A DNA stretch of 64,000 nt from Devosia rhodophyticola (GTDB taxonomy: Bacteria > Pseudomonadota > Alphaproteobacteria > Rhizobiales > Devosiaceae): positions 868,001-932,000 of the forward strand of contig NZ_CP118247.1 of NCBI RefSeq assembly GCF_028816475.1. The letters are read 5' to 3'. Positions 42,640-52,526 of the stretch are shown piece after piece. The stretch's first letter is position 1. Each line of letters begins with the position of its first letter. Below the pieces are notes generated by a model. That model searched no databases. It was not told the DNA's origin and saw only the letters and a list, made by a program, of their open reading frames with translations. A program made the position numbers and the translations under genes.

Positions 42640-42747
42640 GCGAGAATTCCTAAAGGTCTGGTTTTGGCAGTTGTCATTCGAGATTGCGGCAGCACAGTGG
42701 CTCGGCCGTTGGCGTGGCCCAACATAGGCTGATTTTGATTAAAATTT

Positions 42748-43518
42748 CTAGGCGTGTGCCCAACCGCCATCAACCAGAAAATCCTGAGCTGAAATCATGG
42801 CGCTGTCATCGGCGGCTAAAAACAGCACCATGCGGGCCACGTCGTCGGGATATACGCGCCCAGCCAGTGTCTGACTTTCCTCGAGCCATTTTTCGCTCTC
42901 CGCATCGAGCCAGCGGCTCATCTGACGTTCGGTCATGATCCAGCCGGGTGCCAGGGTGTTGACCCGGACCCCGCTTTTGCCGAGTTCACGCGCCATGGAG
43001 CGGGTCAAGCCATGGGCGGCGGCTTTGGCGGTTTCATAAATCGGAATACGCGGCGACATGATCATCCAGCTGATCGAGCCCATATTGATGATCGAGCCTT
43101 TTTTGGCAGCGACCATGGCGGGCGCTACCGCCTGTATGGCAAAAAATGCGTGTTTGAGATTGACCGCAATGCGTTGATCCCAAAGTTCCGGGGTCACATC
43201 GGCCCAATCGTGGCGCTCATCATAGGCAGCGTTGTTGACCAGAACCCGGGCATCGCCATGGGCGGTTGCAAAGCCCTCGATAGCCGCCTGATACGCGGTA
43301 GTGTCGGTCACATCGCAACGGGTGAAGCGCACGATTTGTCCCTGCCCCTTCAGTTCGGCGGCAAGCTGCTGGCCAGCCTCGTCGGCAACATCGACAAAGC
43401 CGACTTTGGCGCCTTGCGCTGCAAAATTGCGTACCAGGGCCTCGCCGATGCCGGCGGCACCGCCCGAAATAACAATTGGCGCGTCGCGCAGGCTTGGATA
43501 AGAAGCAAATTCCGGCAT
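42748..43518 (-). CDS. SDR-family oxidoreductase
   Basis: A 256-residue NAD(P)-dependent dehydrogenase. [22 protein letters not shown] is the cofactor motif, then [25 protein letters not shown] and [16 protein letters not shown] with the catalytic tyrosine and lysine, and the C-terminus [13 protein letters not shown]. Its sequence style, with the ERHDW insert, resembles sugar 1-dehydrogenases such as galactose or xylose dehydrogenase. It is near but outside the rhamnose operons and transcribed the other way, so a link to them is only possible. Upstream lies the hemA promoter region. Confidence 0.82.
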   Translation of the reverse strand: MPEFASYPSLRDAPIVISGGAAGIGEALVRNFAAQGAKVGFVDVADEAGQQLAAELKGQGQIVRFTRCDVTDTTAYQAAIEGFATAHGDARVLVNNAAYDERHDWADVTPELWDQRIAVNLKHAFFAIQAVAPAMVAAKKGSIINMGSISWMIMSPRIPIYETAKAAAHGLTRSMARELGKSGVRVNTLAPGWIMTERQMSRWLDAESEKWLEESQTLAGRVYPDDVARMVLFLAADDSAMISAQDFLVDGGWAHA

Positions 43519-43706
43519 GGGGTCCCCTCACAAAATCGTGCACTACAGTGCTGGTATGGCATCAGGTGGGCCAGATGCAAGGGGGCGACGGCGGGCCGTG
43601 CCAATTAGCGGCTCCTATGTTGGAATTCAGGCCAATTCGCTTTAGAATGGTGAGGCGATGCCGTACCGCAGACAAAACTGGCGTACTGCGCAAAACGCGC
43701 GTCGAA

Positions 43707-43720
43707 TTGACCTATGTCAA
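43707..43720. promoter_or_regulatory. FNR/FixK-type box upstream of hemA
   Basis: TTGAC-CTAT-GTCAA is a perfect 5-bp inverted repeat with 4-base spacer, the form bound by the FNR/FixK/Dnr family (consensus TTGAT-N4-ATCAA, with TTGAC/GTCAA a known variant). It lies 73 bases before the hemA start, a suitable place for activation or repression. hemA control by FnrL-type oxygen sensors is known in alphaproteobacteria. Binding here is inferred. Confidence 0.62.
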
Positions 43721-43793
43721 CGACGCGCCCGGGCGAATAGGTTTGGATCGTCAGGCCAAACCAGGGCAAGGCGCGAATAAAAGGGTCGGTATG

Positions 43794-45074
43794 ATGGACT
43801 ATCGCAGCATGTTCGAGGACGCAGTGGATACATTGCGCCAGGAAAAGCGATACCGCGTTTTTGCTGATCTGGAGCGGATCGCCGGTTCGTTTCCCCGGGC
43901 GCGCTATCGCGATGATTCGGACAATGCGCGCGACATTACCATCTGGTGCTCCAACGATTATCTGGGCATGGGGCAGCACGAAAAAGTCGTGGCCTCGATG
44001 CAGGAAGCAGCGGGACGCTTGGGCGTTGGCGCGGGCGGGACGCGCAATATTTCGGGCACCAACCGGCCATTGGTCGAACTGGAGCGGTCGCTGGCCGATC
44101 TGCACCGCAAAGAAGGGGCGCTGGTCTTTACATCGGGCTTTGTGTCCAATGAAGCGGCGATTTCCACAATTGCGCGGCTATTGCCCGATTGTGTGATTTT
44201 TTCGGACCAGCTCAATCACGCTTCGATGATTCAGGGCGTGCGCCAGTCGGGCATGCAGCGTCATATTTTCCGTCACAATGACATGGCACATTTGCGCGAA
44301 ATGCTGGCGGCAACCGATCGCAAGCGGCCCAAACTAATTTGCTTTGAGTCGGTTTATTCGATGGACGGGGATATCGCCCCGATCAAGGAAATCTGCGATC
44401 TGGCCGAAGAGTTCGGCGCGCTCACCTATATTGATGAAGTGCATGCGGTTGGTCTTTATGGCCCCCGCGGCGGCGGCATTGCCGAACGCGAAGGCCTGAT
44501 GGACCGGATCGACATCATCGAGGGCACGCTGGCCAAGGGCTTTGGCGTCATGGGCGGCTATATTACCGCCAACAAGTCGATCATTGATGCTGTTCGCTCC
44601 TACGCGCCGGAATTCATTTTTACCACCGCCCTGCCCCCGGCGCTATGTGCGGCGGCGCGCACTTCGATCGAACACTTGAAAGTTTCGAGCCTAGAGCGAG
44701 AGCAACACAAGCGGCAGGCCCAGCTGACCAAGGACATTCTGCGCGATGCAGGCTTGCCGGTCATGGCAAACCAGACCCACATCGTGCCGCTATTGGTGGG
44801 CGATGCGCGCCAGTGCAAAGCGGCCAGCGACATGCTGCTGGAAAAGCACAATATCTATATCCAACCAATCAATTACCCGACCGTGCCCAAAGGCACGGAA
44901 CGCCTGCGGATTACGCCGACGCCATTGCATAGCGATGAAATGGTATTTGAGTTACGCCATGCGCTGATCAGCGTCTGGGCAAGCCTTGAGTTGCCGCGCG
45001 AACGGGCCAGCGAAATGATCACAGCGAGCAAATTGACATCGGGCGATCTGACCCTGCCGACCATCGGCGGCTAG
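43794..45074 (+). CDS. hemA: 5-aminolevulinate synthase
   Basis: A 426-residue PLP enzyme that condenses glycine and succinyl-CoA in the first step of alphaproteobacterial tetrapyrrole synthesis. [23 protein letters not shown] is the usual start. [66 protein letters not shown] and the PLP-lysine motif [14 protein letters not shown] are all present. ATG 43791 just before is an alternative start; AAGGG precedes both. The longer upstream frame is spurious. A FNR-type box upstream implies oxygen-linked control. Its end touches a dispersed repeat. Confidence 0.96.
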   Translation: MDYRSMFEDAVDTLRQEKRYRVFADLERIAGSFPRARYRDDSDNARDITIWCSNDYLGMGQHEKVVASMQEAAGRLGVGAGGTRNISGTNRPLVELERSLADLHRKEGALVFTSGFVSNEAAISTIARLLPDCVIFSDQLNHASMIQGVRQSGMQRHIFRHNDMAHLREMLAATDRKRPKLICFESVYSMDGDIAPIKEICDLAEEFGALTYIDEVHAVGLYGPRGGGIAEREGLMDRIDIIEGTLAKGFGVMGGYITANKSIIDAVRSYAPEFIFTTALPPALCAAARTSIEHLKVSSLEREQHKRQAQLTKDILRDAGLPVMANQTHIVPLLVGDARQCKAASDMLLEKHNIYIQPINYPTVPKGTERLRITPTPLHSDEMVFELRHALISVWASLELPRERASEMITASKLTSGDLTLPTIGG

Positions 45075-45175
45075 AGCGCCGGGCGTTCCGATAGAATCGG
45101 AACTTGCGCTCTAGTTTTTGGTGTCGCGTCGTTTTTCGCTGAAAACCGGTTCCCACTTTTCCGCACGATGCCCTA
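45071..45175. repeat. Dispersed palindromic repeat, copy A
   Basis: It opens CTAGAGCGCCGGGCG, contains an extra hairpin TTCCGAT/ATCGGAA, then GTGTCGCGTCGTTTTTCG, then CCGGTTCCCACTTTTCCGCA and CGATGCCC. The same order is found at 54776-54856. Elements of this kind, with CGGTTCCCACTTTTCCG, are widespread between genes in Hyphomicrobiales. It lies between hemA and the NUDIX gene and may act as a transcription end for both. Confidence 0.75.
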
Positions 45176-45176
45176 A

Positions 45177-45674
45177 TCAGACGCTCAACTTCCTGGTCAG
45201 GTCGTCCGACGAAAGCATGCGGGCCAGGTCCTGCTCGTAAACGGCAGCGGCAGCATCGGACAGGGTGAACCAGCGACGTTCGCGCTGACCGGCTTCGGGC
45301 CACTCATCAAGCAGTTTGTTCACTTTCATGGCAAAGCAGTCGACGGTGCAGGGAACGGCCTGACCATCCTTCATCAACTTGTCGTAGTGGTATTTGCCGA
45401 CCGGCCTGGCGTGTATTTTGCCGCGCACGCCTGCTTCTTCCAGCGCTTCCTGGGCTGCCGCCTCAACCAGGGTCTTACCGGTCATCGGCCAGCCTTTGGG
45501 CAGTAGCCAGTGCTGACTGATTCGGGATGTCACCATTAAAATTTCGATTTTTCCGCTCTTGGTCTTGCGCCAAGGCAGTGCGGCCAATTGCTGAGCATAA
45601 TCAATGTCCGGGGACCAGCTGCCCCGATCAAGCTTGTTCAAATCGTCACCTTCAGGCGGGTTCCTTTGCCTCAA
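45177..45674 (-). CDS. NUDIX hydrolase
   Basis: A 165-residue pyrophosphohydrolase of the DIPP (Nudt3-like) type. The NUDIX box is GWPMTGKTLVEAAAQEALEE with AGV after it. The glutamates that bind metal are kept, though the arginine of REUxEE is glutamine here. LPWRKTKSGKIEILMVTSR before it and QHWLLPKGW match diphosphoinositol/dinucleoside polyphosphate hydrolases. The protein has no signal peptide. It stands alone between the repeat and the AcuI-like gene. Substrate unknown. Confidence 0.87.
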   Translation of the reverse strand: MRQRNPPEGDDLNKLDRGSWSPDIDYAQQLAALPWRKTKSGKIEILMVTSRISQHWLLPKGWPMTGKTLVEAAAQEALEEAGVRGKIHARPVGKYHYDKLMKDGQAVPCTVDCFAMKVNKLLDEWPEAGQRERRWFTLSDAAAAVYEQDLARMLSSDDLTRKLSV

Positions 45675-45813
45675 AAAGATTTAGGCACAATCCAACTCAA
45701 CGCATGTTGCGCCCAAATGGTTCCAATTGCGCTAAATATCGTCTGCACACTCAGTATTGATGCTAGGGCGCGAAACTGATCTGGTGTCGGCCGGCGCTGG
45801 AAGGAACATGAGC

Positions 45814-46797
45814 ATGACATTCAAGGCACTGGTTACCGACAAGTCGGCAGAGGGGAAACTATCATCACAGGTGCAAACGCTTGAGGATGAACAGTTGCCC
45901 GAGGGCGATGTCGTTGTCGATATCGACTGGGCCGGGTTCAACTACAAGGACGGTTTGTGCCTCAAGGGTGCCGGTGGGTTGGTGCGCAATTTTCCGCATG
46001 TGGCCGGGATCGATTTTGCTGGGCGGGTGCGCGCAAGTGACGATGCGCGATATGCTGCAGGGCAGGAAGTTGTATTGACCGGTTGGCGCGTTGGCGAGAA
46101 TCATTGGGGCGGCTTTTCGCAACGGGCGCGGGTCAAGGCCGACTGGCTAGTGCCGCTCCCCAAAGGCTTGAGCGGACGCGAGGCGATGATCGTCGGCACC
46201 GCCGGATTGACCGCGATGCTGGCGATTGATCGGTTGGAGCGAGCTGGATTGACACCAGCTGCTGGCGAGGTCCTGGTGACGGGTGCCGGGGGTGTTGGCT
46301 CGATTGCCGTGGCGATGCTGGCAAAGCTGGGTTATTCGGTGACGGCGCTATCGGGGCGTGCTGAACTGAGCGAGGCACTCAAAGCCTTTAGGGCGAACGC
46401 CATTCTGGATCGCGCGGCCTTTATGGAGGAGGCGGACAAGCCGCTTGAAGCGGCGCGCTGGGCCGGGGTCATTGACGCGGTGGGCGGTGCGGTTCTGGGC
46501 AAGCTGTTGCGTCAGGTCAAATATGGTGGGGCCGTCGCGGCGATTGGCAATGCGGCCGGGATCGAGCTCAACACCAATGTGTTGCCCTTTATCCTGCGCG
46601 GGGTGGCCCTGTTAGGCATCGACAGCGTCATGCAGCCCTATGAGGCGCGCGTTGCGGCGTGGGCGCGGTTGGCGGATATTTTTGACATCAAGGCCTATGG
46701 TGGCTTTGTCGCGGAGATCGGTTTGGCGGATTTGCCAGACGCTGCCGACAGAATTTTGGCGGGTTCGGTCAAGGGGCGGCTGATCGTTAAGCCCTAG
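45814..46797 (+). CDS. acuI: AcuI/YhdH-type quinone oxidoreductase-like reductase
   Basis: A 327-residue medium-chain reductase, probably an acrylyl-CoA reductase. MTFKALVTDKSAEGKLSSQV, DWAGFNYKDGLCLKG and GIDFAGRV match YhdH/AcuI. The NADPH site is VLVTGAGGVGSIAVAMLAKLG, followed by LSGRAE. The end has LLGIDSVMQP and KGRLIVKP. In AcuI these enzymes reduce acrylyl-CoA to propionyl-CoA and protect from acrylate. I chose ATG 45814 because AAGGAA lies 7 bases before it; ATG 45808 is too close to that site. Its end overlaps the convergent ABC gene by 4 bases. Confidence 0.85.
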   Translation: MTFKALVTDKSAEGKLSSQVQTLEDEQLPEGDVVVDIDWAGFNYKDGLCLKGAGGLVRNFPHVAGIDFAGRVRASDDARYAAGQEVVLTGWRVGENHWGGFSQRARVKADWLVPLPKGLSGREAMIVGTAGLTAMLAIDRLERAGLTPAAGEVLVTGAGGVGSIAVAMLAKLGYSVTALSGRAELSEALKAFRANAILDRAAFMEEADKPLEAARWAGVIDAVGGAVLGKLLRQVKYGGAVAAIGNAAGIELNTNVLPFILRGVALLGIDSVMQPYEARVAAWARLADIFDIKAYGGFVAEIGLADLPDAADRILAGSVKGRLIVKP

Positions 46798-48671
46798 CGA
46801 TAGCCTTGCGCCTGTAACTCAAAAAGTTCGGCATAGCGACCGGCCAGCGCCAGGAGCTGTTCGTGACTGCCGGCCTCGAGAATTTTGCCATCTTCGAGTA
46901 CCAGAATGCGGTCGGCCATCCGCACCGTCGAGAAGCGGTGGGAAATCAGTACGGCGGTCTTGCCCACGGTCAGGGTCTTGAAGCGCTCAAAGACCTGGGC
47001 TTCCGATTTCGCATCGAGCGCGGCGGTCGGTTCATCGAGAATGACCAGATTGGCGTCGCGCATATAGGCGCGGGCGATGGCGACCTTCTGCCACTCGCCG
47101 CCCGACAGGTCGCGACCCTTGTTGAACAGCCGACCAAGCGGTTGTTCGTAATTGAGCGGCAATTTGTTAATCACCGCATCGGCCAGGCTGCTGGCGGCGG
47201 CATTTTCAATGCGGGGGCGGTCTTCATTGTCGGCAACGCTGCCGACGCCAATATTGTCGGCGGCGGTGAAGCTGTAGCGCATGAAATCCTGAAAAATCAC
47301 GCCGATATGGGCGTGAATGTCGTCAACGGTCATTTCGCGCAGATCGACTCCATCAACACTAATCCGACCCTCGTCGGGGTCGTAAAGCCGCGTCAGAAGT
47401 TTGACGATGGTGGTTTTCCCCGCGCCATTTTCGCCGACAAGCGCCAGCGTCTCGCCGGCATTGAGGGTAAAACTCAGATCACGGATGGCCCAGATATCTG
47501 TCTCGGGATAGCGAAAGCCGACCTTTTCAAAAACGATTCCCTGGGCAATGGGATTGGGGAACGGTTTTGGATTTTCCGGCGGCGCGATAGCGGGCTTGAT
47601 TTCAAAGAACGAGAACAGATCATCGAGATAGAGCGACTGCCCGGCAATCTGGGTAAATCCAAGCAGGATTTTTTGGAACAGGCCATTGAGATTGAGAAAT
47701 GAGCCGGACAGAAAGGCCAGATCGCCAATGGTGAAGGCCCCGGTTACCGTGCGCCAGACGATAAAGGCGTAGGCACCATAATAGGTCAGCGTCGAGATTG
47801 ACGAGAACAGTGCCCCCCAGAGCGCCCGGTCAGTGGAGAGCCTTCGGTTTTCAAGAAAAATCGTGTGTGCCAGCGTGCGGAAGCGGTCGACCAGATAATT
47901 GCCAAGGCCAAAGAGTTTTATCTCCTTGGCGGTTTCGGCGTTGGCGCCGATGTGGCGAATATATTCGAGTTGTCGCCGCTCAGGGGTGCGACCGCGACTG
48001 ACAAAATAGGACAATGTGTTAAAGCGGGTTTCACCCCAGATCGAGGGGACGAACGACAGCGGCAGCAGCAGGATGAGCCAAGGCGCATAGACGAACAGAC
48101 CTGCGGCAAGGGTCACTACGGTGATCACGTCCTGAGCCTGCCCGAACATTTGCGACAATAGCGCATTGCGACCCGCCGCCTGCCGCCGGGCCCGCTCGAG
48201 CCGGTCCTGATATTCGGCGGATTCAAAATGACGGAGGTCAAGCCTGGCGGCGTGCAGCATCAATTCCATGCTGACGGTATTAGAATGGAGCTCCCCCAAG
48301 ATCGTATCGACAAGGCTGGTGGCGCGGTTCAGCAGGTCACCAGAAACGACCAGAACAAATTCGACGAGCAGCAGCACGGCGATGGTGTTGAGCCGACCGC
48401 TTTGCCACCACGCGATGAAATCCTCGCCAGCGGGATTACCCGACAGCCGCACGACCTCGTCGATGATCAGCTTGCCGACAAACAGCATGACGACGGGTTG
48501 AACGGCGCGAACCAGACGCAGGCCGATGCTGGCGGCTGTCAGTGCGCGGCTGGTCCGCCATATCTGGGCGACCAGGCGCCCCAATAGACGCAGATTTGCC
48601 AGGCGTTCAGCCAGTGTTGGCTTTGGCTGGTTGGGGCTGGCGGGTCGAAATGGGGAGGAAAATGAACTCAT
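46794..48671 (-). CDS. ABC exporter, fused membrane and ATPase domains
   Basis: A 625-residue half-transporter. Residues about 30-340 hold six membrane helices, with coupling-type region HIGANAETAKEIKLFGLGN. Residues about 375-615 are the ATPase, with Walker A LALVGENGAGKTTIVKLL, Q-loop GVIFQDFMRYSF, signature DLSGGEWQKVAIARAYM, Walker B LVILDEPTAALD and H-loop VLISHRFSTVRMADRI. It probably works as a homodimer exporting a lipid, peptide or drug. The EIKLFGLG motif resembles the ABC exporters linked to peptide or antibiotic export in soil bacteria, but the substrate cannot be deduced. It precedes the aldo-keto reductase on the same strand order, though spacing suggests separate units. Confidence 0.87.
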   Translation of the reverse strand: MSSFSSPFRPASPNQPKPTLAERLANLRLLGRLVAQIWRTSRALTAASIGLRLVRAVQPVVMLFVGKLIIDEVVRLSGNPAGEDFIAWWQSGRLNTIAVLLLVEFVLVVSGDLLNRATSLVDTILGELHSNTVSMELMLHAARLDLRHFESAEYQDRLERARRQAAGRNALLSQMFGQAQDVITVVTLAAGLFVYAPWLILLLPLSFVPSIWGETRFNTLSYFVSRGRTPERRQLEYIRHIGANAETAKEIKLFGLGNYLVDRFRTLAHTIFLENRRLSTDRALWGALFSSISTLTYYGAYAFIVWRTVTGAFTIGDLAFLSGSFLNLNGLFQKILLGFTQIAGQSLYLDDLFSFFEIKPAIAPPENPKPFPNPIAQGIVFEKVGFRYPETDIWAIRDLSFTLNAGETLALVGENGAGKTTIVKLLTRLYDPDEGRISVDGVDLREMTVDDIHAHIGVIFQDFMRYSFTAADNIGVGSVADNEDRPRIENAAASSLADAVINKLPLNYEQPLGRLFNKGRDLSGGEWQKVAIARAYMRDANLVILDEPTAALDAKSEAQVFERFKTLTVGKTAVLISHRFSTVRMADRILVLEDGKILEAGSHEQLLALAGRYAELFELQAQGYR

Positions 48672-48743
48672 GGCCGCTCATAAGCCGCAAATTGGCGGGC
48701 GTTAAGAGGTGCCGGCCGCATTTGATTGCGGCCGGCATACGGA

Positions 48744-49733
48744 TCAGTAGCGCTGTGGCGCGGCGGGCTTGTTTCCCATGATCGTGTCGATCTTTTCCAT
48801 CACCTCGGGGGTCAGCTTGTCCTTGGACTTGAGGGAGGCAAGATTGTCCTCCAACTGAGATTTTTTCGATGCGCCCAGAATGACAGTCGAGACGTGTGGA
48901 TTGGCCAGGCACCACAAAAGCGCGATGTGGTGAATGGGCATGCCCAATTCGTCGGCGAACTTGGCCAATTGTTTGACCTTGGCCAGCTTTGCCTTACCCG
49001 CATCGCTCTCCCAGCTGGCTTTTAGCCACTCATAACCGGGCAGATTCAAACGGCTGTCCGTGGGGATGCCGTCATTGTACTTGCCGGTGAGAACGCCCGA
49101 GGCCAGCGGCGACCAAATGGTTGTGCCCAGCCCCATGAGATCATAGAGCGGGGTATAGTCGCCCTCGACCTTTTGACGCTCGAACAGGTTATATTGCGGC
49201 TGTTCCATGGTCGGCGGGGTGATCCGCAAGTCTTTGGCCACAGCCCAGGCTTCGCTCAATTGCTGGGCATTCCATTCCGAGGTACCCCAATACAAGATCT
49301 TGCCCTGCTGGACGAGATCATGCATGGCGCGCACGGTTTCCTCGATCGGGGTATCGATATCGGGACGGTGGCAGAAATAGAGGTCGAGGTAACCGACCTG
49401 CAGCCGCTTGAGCGCGGCGTGGCAGGCATCAAAGACGTGCTTGCGGCTGAGCCCGCGCTGAGTGGGCTTGGAGCCGCCCCAGAATACTTTTGAGGAAACG
49501 GCGTAACTATCGCGGCTCCAACCCAGCTTGTTGAGCGCCTGCCCCATCAGGGCCTCGGAAGCGCCAGCCTCATAGCCCTCGGCATTGTCGAAAAAATTGA
49601 TGCCTTCATCATAGGCCAGGGTCATCAGGCTGAGGGCTTCTTTTTCATCGACCTGCTTGCCGAAGGTTACCCACGAACCGAGCGAAACTTCACTGACCTG
49701 AAGGCCCGATTTGCCAAGGCGTCGATATTCCAT
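48744..49733 (-). CDS. Aldo/keto reductase, potassium-channel beta-subunit type
   Basis: A 329-residue NADPH-dependent reductase. MEYRRLGKSGLQVSEVSLGSW opens it, followed by GINFFDNAEGYEAGASEALMG with the catalytic Asp and Tyr, SSKVFWGG with the lysine, and DLYFCHRPD with the active histidine. The tail VILGASKKSQLEDNLASL binds the cofactor. This matches the Kv-beta/YghZ-like branch, which reduces aldehydes and ketones such as methylglyoxal. A detoxification role is inferred from family. Its start faces the VOC-family gene. Confidence 0.88.
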   Translation of the reverse strand: MEYRRLGKSGLQVSEVSLGSWVTFGKQVDEKEALSLMTLAYDEGINFFDNAEGYEAGASEALMGQALNKLGWSRDSYAVSSKVFWGGSKPTQRGLSRKHVFDACHAALKRLQVGYLDLYFCHRPDIDTPIEETVRAMHDLVQQGKILYWGTSEWNAQQLSEAWAVAKDLRITPPTMEQPQYNLFERQKVEGDYTPLYDLMGLGTTIWSPLASGVLTGKYNDGIPTDSRLNLPGYEWLKASWESDAGKAKLAKVKQLAKFADELGMPIHHIALLWCLANPHVSTVILGASKKSQLEDNLASLKSKDKLTPEVMEKIDTIMGNKPAAPQRY

Positions 49734-49858
49734 GGTTTATTCCTTTGATTTGGCGGCCAAATGGTCGCGTGGTAATTTGGGTCTGTCGAGCAGCGTCATC
49801 ACCGCCAGTGTGCGGTTGAGGCTGAAACGCCAAGGGCTTTACCCGGGGAGGGTTCGTC

Positions 49859-50227
49859 ATGCTCAAAGACAAGGATTCTGCGGCAATAGTGGCGGTGACC
49901 GATATGAACCGGGCACGGCAATTTTATGAAACAACGTTGGGATTGTCGCTGATAAGCGGCGATGAGAACGTCATGCAATTTGCGACCGGGTCAACGGCTC
50001 TGGTAGTATATAGGTCGGACTACGCGGGCAGCAATAAGGCGAATGCCATTGTTTGGGGTGTCGGCTCGGAAATCGAGGCTATTGTCGCCGATCTCAAGGC
50101 CAGGGGCGTCGTGTTCGAGCATTACCCCGACATGAATGTGCAGGGGGACGTGCACGTTGCCGGCGACTTCAAGATGGTCTGGTTCAAGGATCCCGACGGC
50201 AATATCCTGCACCTCAACAGCCTGTAA
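49859..50227 (+). CDS. VOC-family (glyoxalase-like) protein
   Basis: A 122-residue single-domain vicinal oxygen chelate protein. It starts KDKDSAAIVAVTDMNRARQFYETTLGLSL, the classic first beta-alpha-beta module, and ends WFKDPDGNILHLNSL, the metal-ligand glutamate/histidine region of the second module. One expected metal ligand appears as histidine in ILHL rather than glutamate, so metal use is uncertain. It might act in aldehyde, antibiotic or xenobiotic handling. The gene is short and separate, 3 bases before the convergent HAD gene ends. Confidence 0.83.
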   Translation: MLKDKDSAAIVAVTDMNRARQFYETTLGLSLISGDENVMQFATGSTALVVYRSDYAGSNKANAIVWGVGSEIEAIVADLKARGVVFEHYPDMNVQGDVHVAGDFKMVWFKDPDGNILHLNSL

Positions 50228-50230
50228 ATA

Positions 50231-50932
50231 TCAGGGCAGATTGGTCAGGAAATGGGCCAGATTGTCGGTAATATGGTGGACGTGCGGACCCGAGCTTCGC
50301 CCTAACTCCCAAGCTTCGACCTGATCATGGACGAAGTCCTCGCCTGCTACTACCTGAACCGTACTCATGCCAATGTCGTGGGGCACAGTGAGGTTTTTTT
50401 CCAGATCATCGAACATGACCGCCCGCTTCGGGTCGATAGAATTGAGGCTTAAAAAGCCATCATAGGCGGCTTTGTGAGGCTTGGGCACATAGGTCATGGC
50501 GCGAATATCGTGGATATGCTCGAATAGATCAGCACCCCCAAGCCGGGTCAGTACGGCGCGCGCGTGTCCAACGTCGCCATTGGTCAAAATGAACTTGCGG
50601 CCCGGCAAATTTCGGATGGCGGCGACCAGCTCGGGATGCGGCGCAACCGGGGCATAGTCGATGGCGTGGACCGTATCAAGAAAATGATCCGGATCCACCT
50701 CGTGCTTGAGCATCAACCCGTTGAGTGTGGTGCCATGGTCGCGGTAATAGCCTTTTTGCAAGGCCCGCGCGGCGTCGAAATCGAGCTGGGCGATTTCCAT
50801 GACATAGTGGGTGATGCGCAAATCAATCTGGGCAAAAAGATTGCAGGTGCGCGGATAGAGCGTGTTGTCCAGATCGAACACCCAATCGGTGACGTGGGAC
50901 AGGCCGGTGCTGGTAGGCGTTATGGCGTTCAT
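50231..50932 (-). CDS. HAD-type pyrimidine 5'-nucleotidase
   Basis: A 233-residue HAD hydrolase of the SDT1/YjjG-like subgroup. Motif I is WVFDLDNTLYP (nucleophile Asp about 20), motif II FILTNGD, and motif III/IV VPKPHKAAYDGFL with AVMFDDLEKN. The N-terminal cap region FAQIDLRITHYVMEIAQLD fits pyrimidine nucleotidases. I start it at ATG 50932 (MNAITPTSTGLSHV); the 29 residues upstream lack similarity. It would dephosphorylate pyrimidine or non-canonical nucleotides in the cytoplasm. Substrate preference is inferred from subgroup resemblance only. Confidence 0.85.
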   Translation of the reverse strand: MNAITPTSTGLSHVTDWVFDLDNTLYPRTCNLFAQIDLRITHYVMEIAQLDFDAARALQKGYYRDHGTTLNGLMLKHEVDPDHFLDTVHAIDYAPVAPHPELVAAIRNLPGRKFILTNGDVGHARAVLTRLGGADLFEHIHDIRAMTYVPKPHKAAYDGFLSLNSIDPKRAVMFDDLEKNLTVPHDIGMSTVQVVAGEDFVHDQVEAWELGRSSGPHVHHITDNLAHFLTNLP

Positions 50933-51024
50933 TCCAGCGATCCTAGCCGAAAATGCTGAACACTTCATATAAACTTGGCGTGTCGAGGGGCGGGAGCGAA
51001 CATATCGCCCCCACCCCAATTCAG

Positions 51025-52257
51025 CTATTTGGCTGGCTGATTGGCGGTTGCACTGACACCGAGAAGCGGGATCAGCCCGGCAGGGTTGGCCGCGGCGCCC
51101 ATGGCCATCATGCCATTGACGGGCGAAGGCGGATCAAGCGCCACTTCAAGGCTCTGGGGATCATCAAGGAAGGCATTGACCGCCGGCACCAGAATATCGT
51201 TGAGTGCCGGAATGCCAACATTGTTGATCATGGCGGGCACCATCTGCTTGAGCCCGGCGACCAATTGGGCAGGCTCAATGTTTTCCTGAGCGGCAAAGAA
51301 GTTGATCAGTTTCATGGCCATCGAAGCATCGTCAAAACGCAGTCGGGCGCTGTTAATGCTGACCGAAGACATGACCTGCATACCCATCATCATGTTGGCC
51401 TGATCGATTTGCTCCTGGGTCTTGCTGTCGTCGCCTGCGGCGGCTGCTGAAGCGTAAATGGTGTCCATAAGCGCCGGGGTCAATCCGGTGAGATCAGCGT
51501 TGAACATAGCGGCCCCCTGATCATCGAGATTGATCAGAAACTGGTCAATGACCATGTGCCCGTCAGCCATGTTCCAGGTCATGGATTCATTGATATTGCC
51601 GCTAACCTGGGTCAGACCCAATGCTTCGATTACCGCGCCCGCCTCGGCGTTTTCTTCGGCCACGGTGCTCAGATCAGCGGAAAAACCGGTAAGCTCAAAG
51701 CTTGAGGCGACATCGACCAGATCAGCACTGCCCTGGGCGGGATTGAAGACGTTTGCGGTGCCGATCTTTTCGACGGTTATGACTTCAAGACCATTGCGGG
51801 TGACGCTGAGCGGGCCAGCGCTTGCAGATGCAAACCCCTGCAGGGAAGCGATGAAATTCACGCCATCGCCGGCAGGCACATAGATGCCATTGACGACGAT
51901 ATTCTTGAGTGAAACGTGGCCGGGAGTTTTTTCGGTGATGTCATATTCGAAGTCGGGCATGGTCAGCGCGTCGGCGGTGTAGCTGCCATCGGCATTCTCG
52001 GTGACGCCAGTAAATGTCAGATCGGCGGCAATGTCGGTTGGGGCTTCGCCCGAGACGGCGATCTTGACGCCTTTGACGACAACAGTGGCGCCGTCGGCCT
52101 CGACGGTGCCGGGTTCGATATCATAGCCCATGGCGCCATAGACGGCGGCGACGCGATCAACGAAGGCCTGTGCGTCGAGCGCCATGACCGGCTGGATCAT
52201 GGTGGCAGTACCGATTGTGGCCAGCAATGCCAAGCGGAACTTTGACGTGAATTTCAT
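51025..52257 (-). CDS. Exported protein of unknown function
   Basis: A 410-residue protein with a signal peptide (MKFTSKFRLALLATIGTATM, cleavage after VMA). The mature part is acidic, rich in beta-strand and helix segments, with no cysteine pair or known motif. It seems to have two halves: a beta-rich first half (GATVVVKGVKIAVSGEAP, DALTMPDFEYDIT) and a helical second half (EQIDQANMMMGMQVMSSV, LINFFAAQENIEPAQLVAGLK). It resembles unnamed periplasmic proteins common in Hyphomicrobiales. The longer upstream frame is not convincing. It has its own promoter region in the 52258-52595 gap. Confidence 0.65.
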   Translation of the reverse strand: MKFTSKFRLALLATIGTATMIQPVMALDAQAFVDRVAAVYGAMGYDIEPGTVEADGATVVVKGVKIAVSGEAPTDIAADLTFTGVTENADGSYTADALTMPDFEYDITEKTPGHVSLKNIVVNGIYVPAGDGVNFIASLQGFASASAGPLSVTRNGLEVITVEKIGTANVFNPAQGSADLVDVASSFELTGFSADLSTVAEENAEAGAVIEALGLTQVSGNINESMTWNMADGHMVIDQFLINLDDQGAAMFNADLTGLTPALMDTIYASAAAAGDDSKTQEQIDQANMMMGMQVMSSVSINSARLRFDDASMAMKLINFFAAQENIEPAQLVAGLKQMVPAMINNVGIPALNDILVPAVNAFLDDPQSLEVALDPPSPVNGMMAMGAAANPAGLIPLLGVSATANQPAK

Positions 52258-52526
52258 ATTGGTCTCCGGCAAATTTTTCGTTGTGGAACAGGATGATGGA
52301 TAGGCAAGACGTTCTGCGATTGGTCTAGCCGGGGAAGTGGCGATTACCAAATCCATTTACAACAGGTTGCGCTGCCCATTGCGTACTTCCGGTTAAATAA
52401 ACAGTTAAACGGCCCGATTGACCAGACCTTTTCCCGCCGCCGACGCAGCGAAGCGACGAGCACAATATTGCTGGGGCTGATGAACCCCGCATGAATTGCG
52501 AGTGAGCCACGAGAATTTTTGGACAA

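Noticed and set aside
43476..43793. N-terminal extension of hemA
   Set aside because: The extra 106 residues have no ALAS similarity, contain the FNR-type box, and a good ribosome-binding site precedes the internal ATG.
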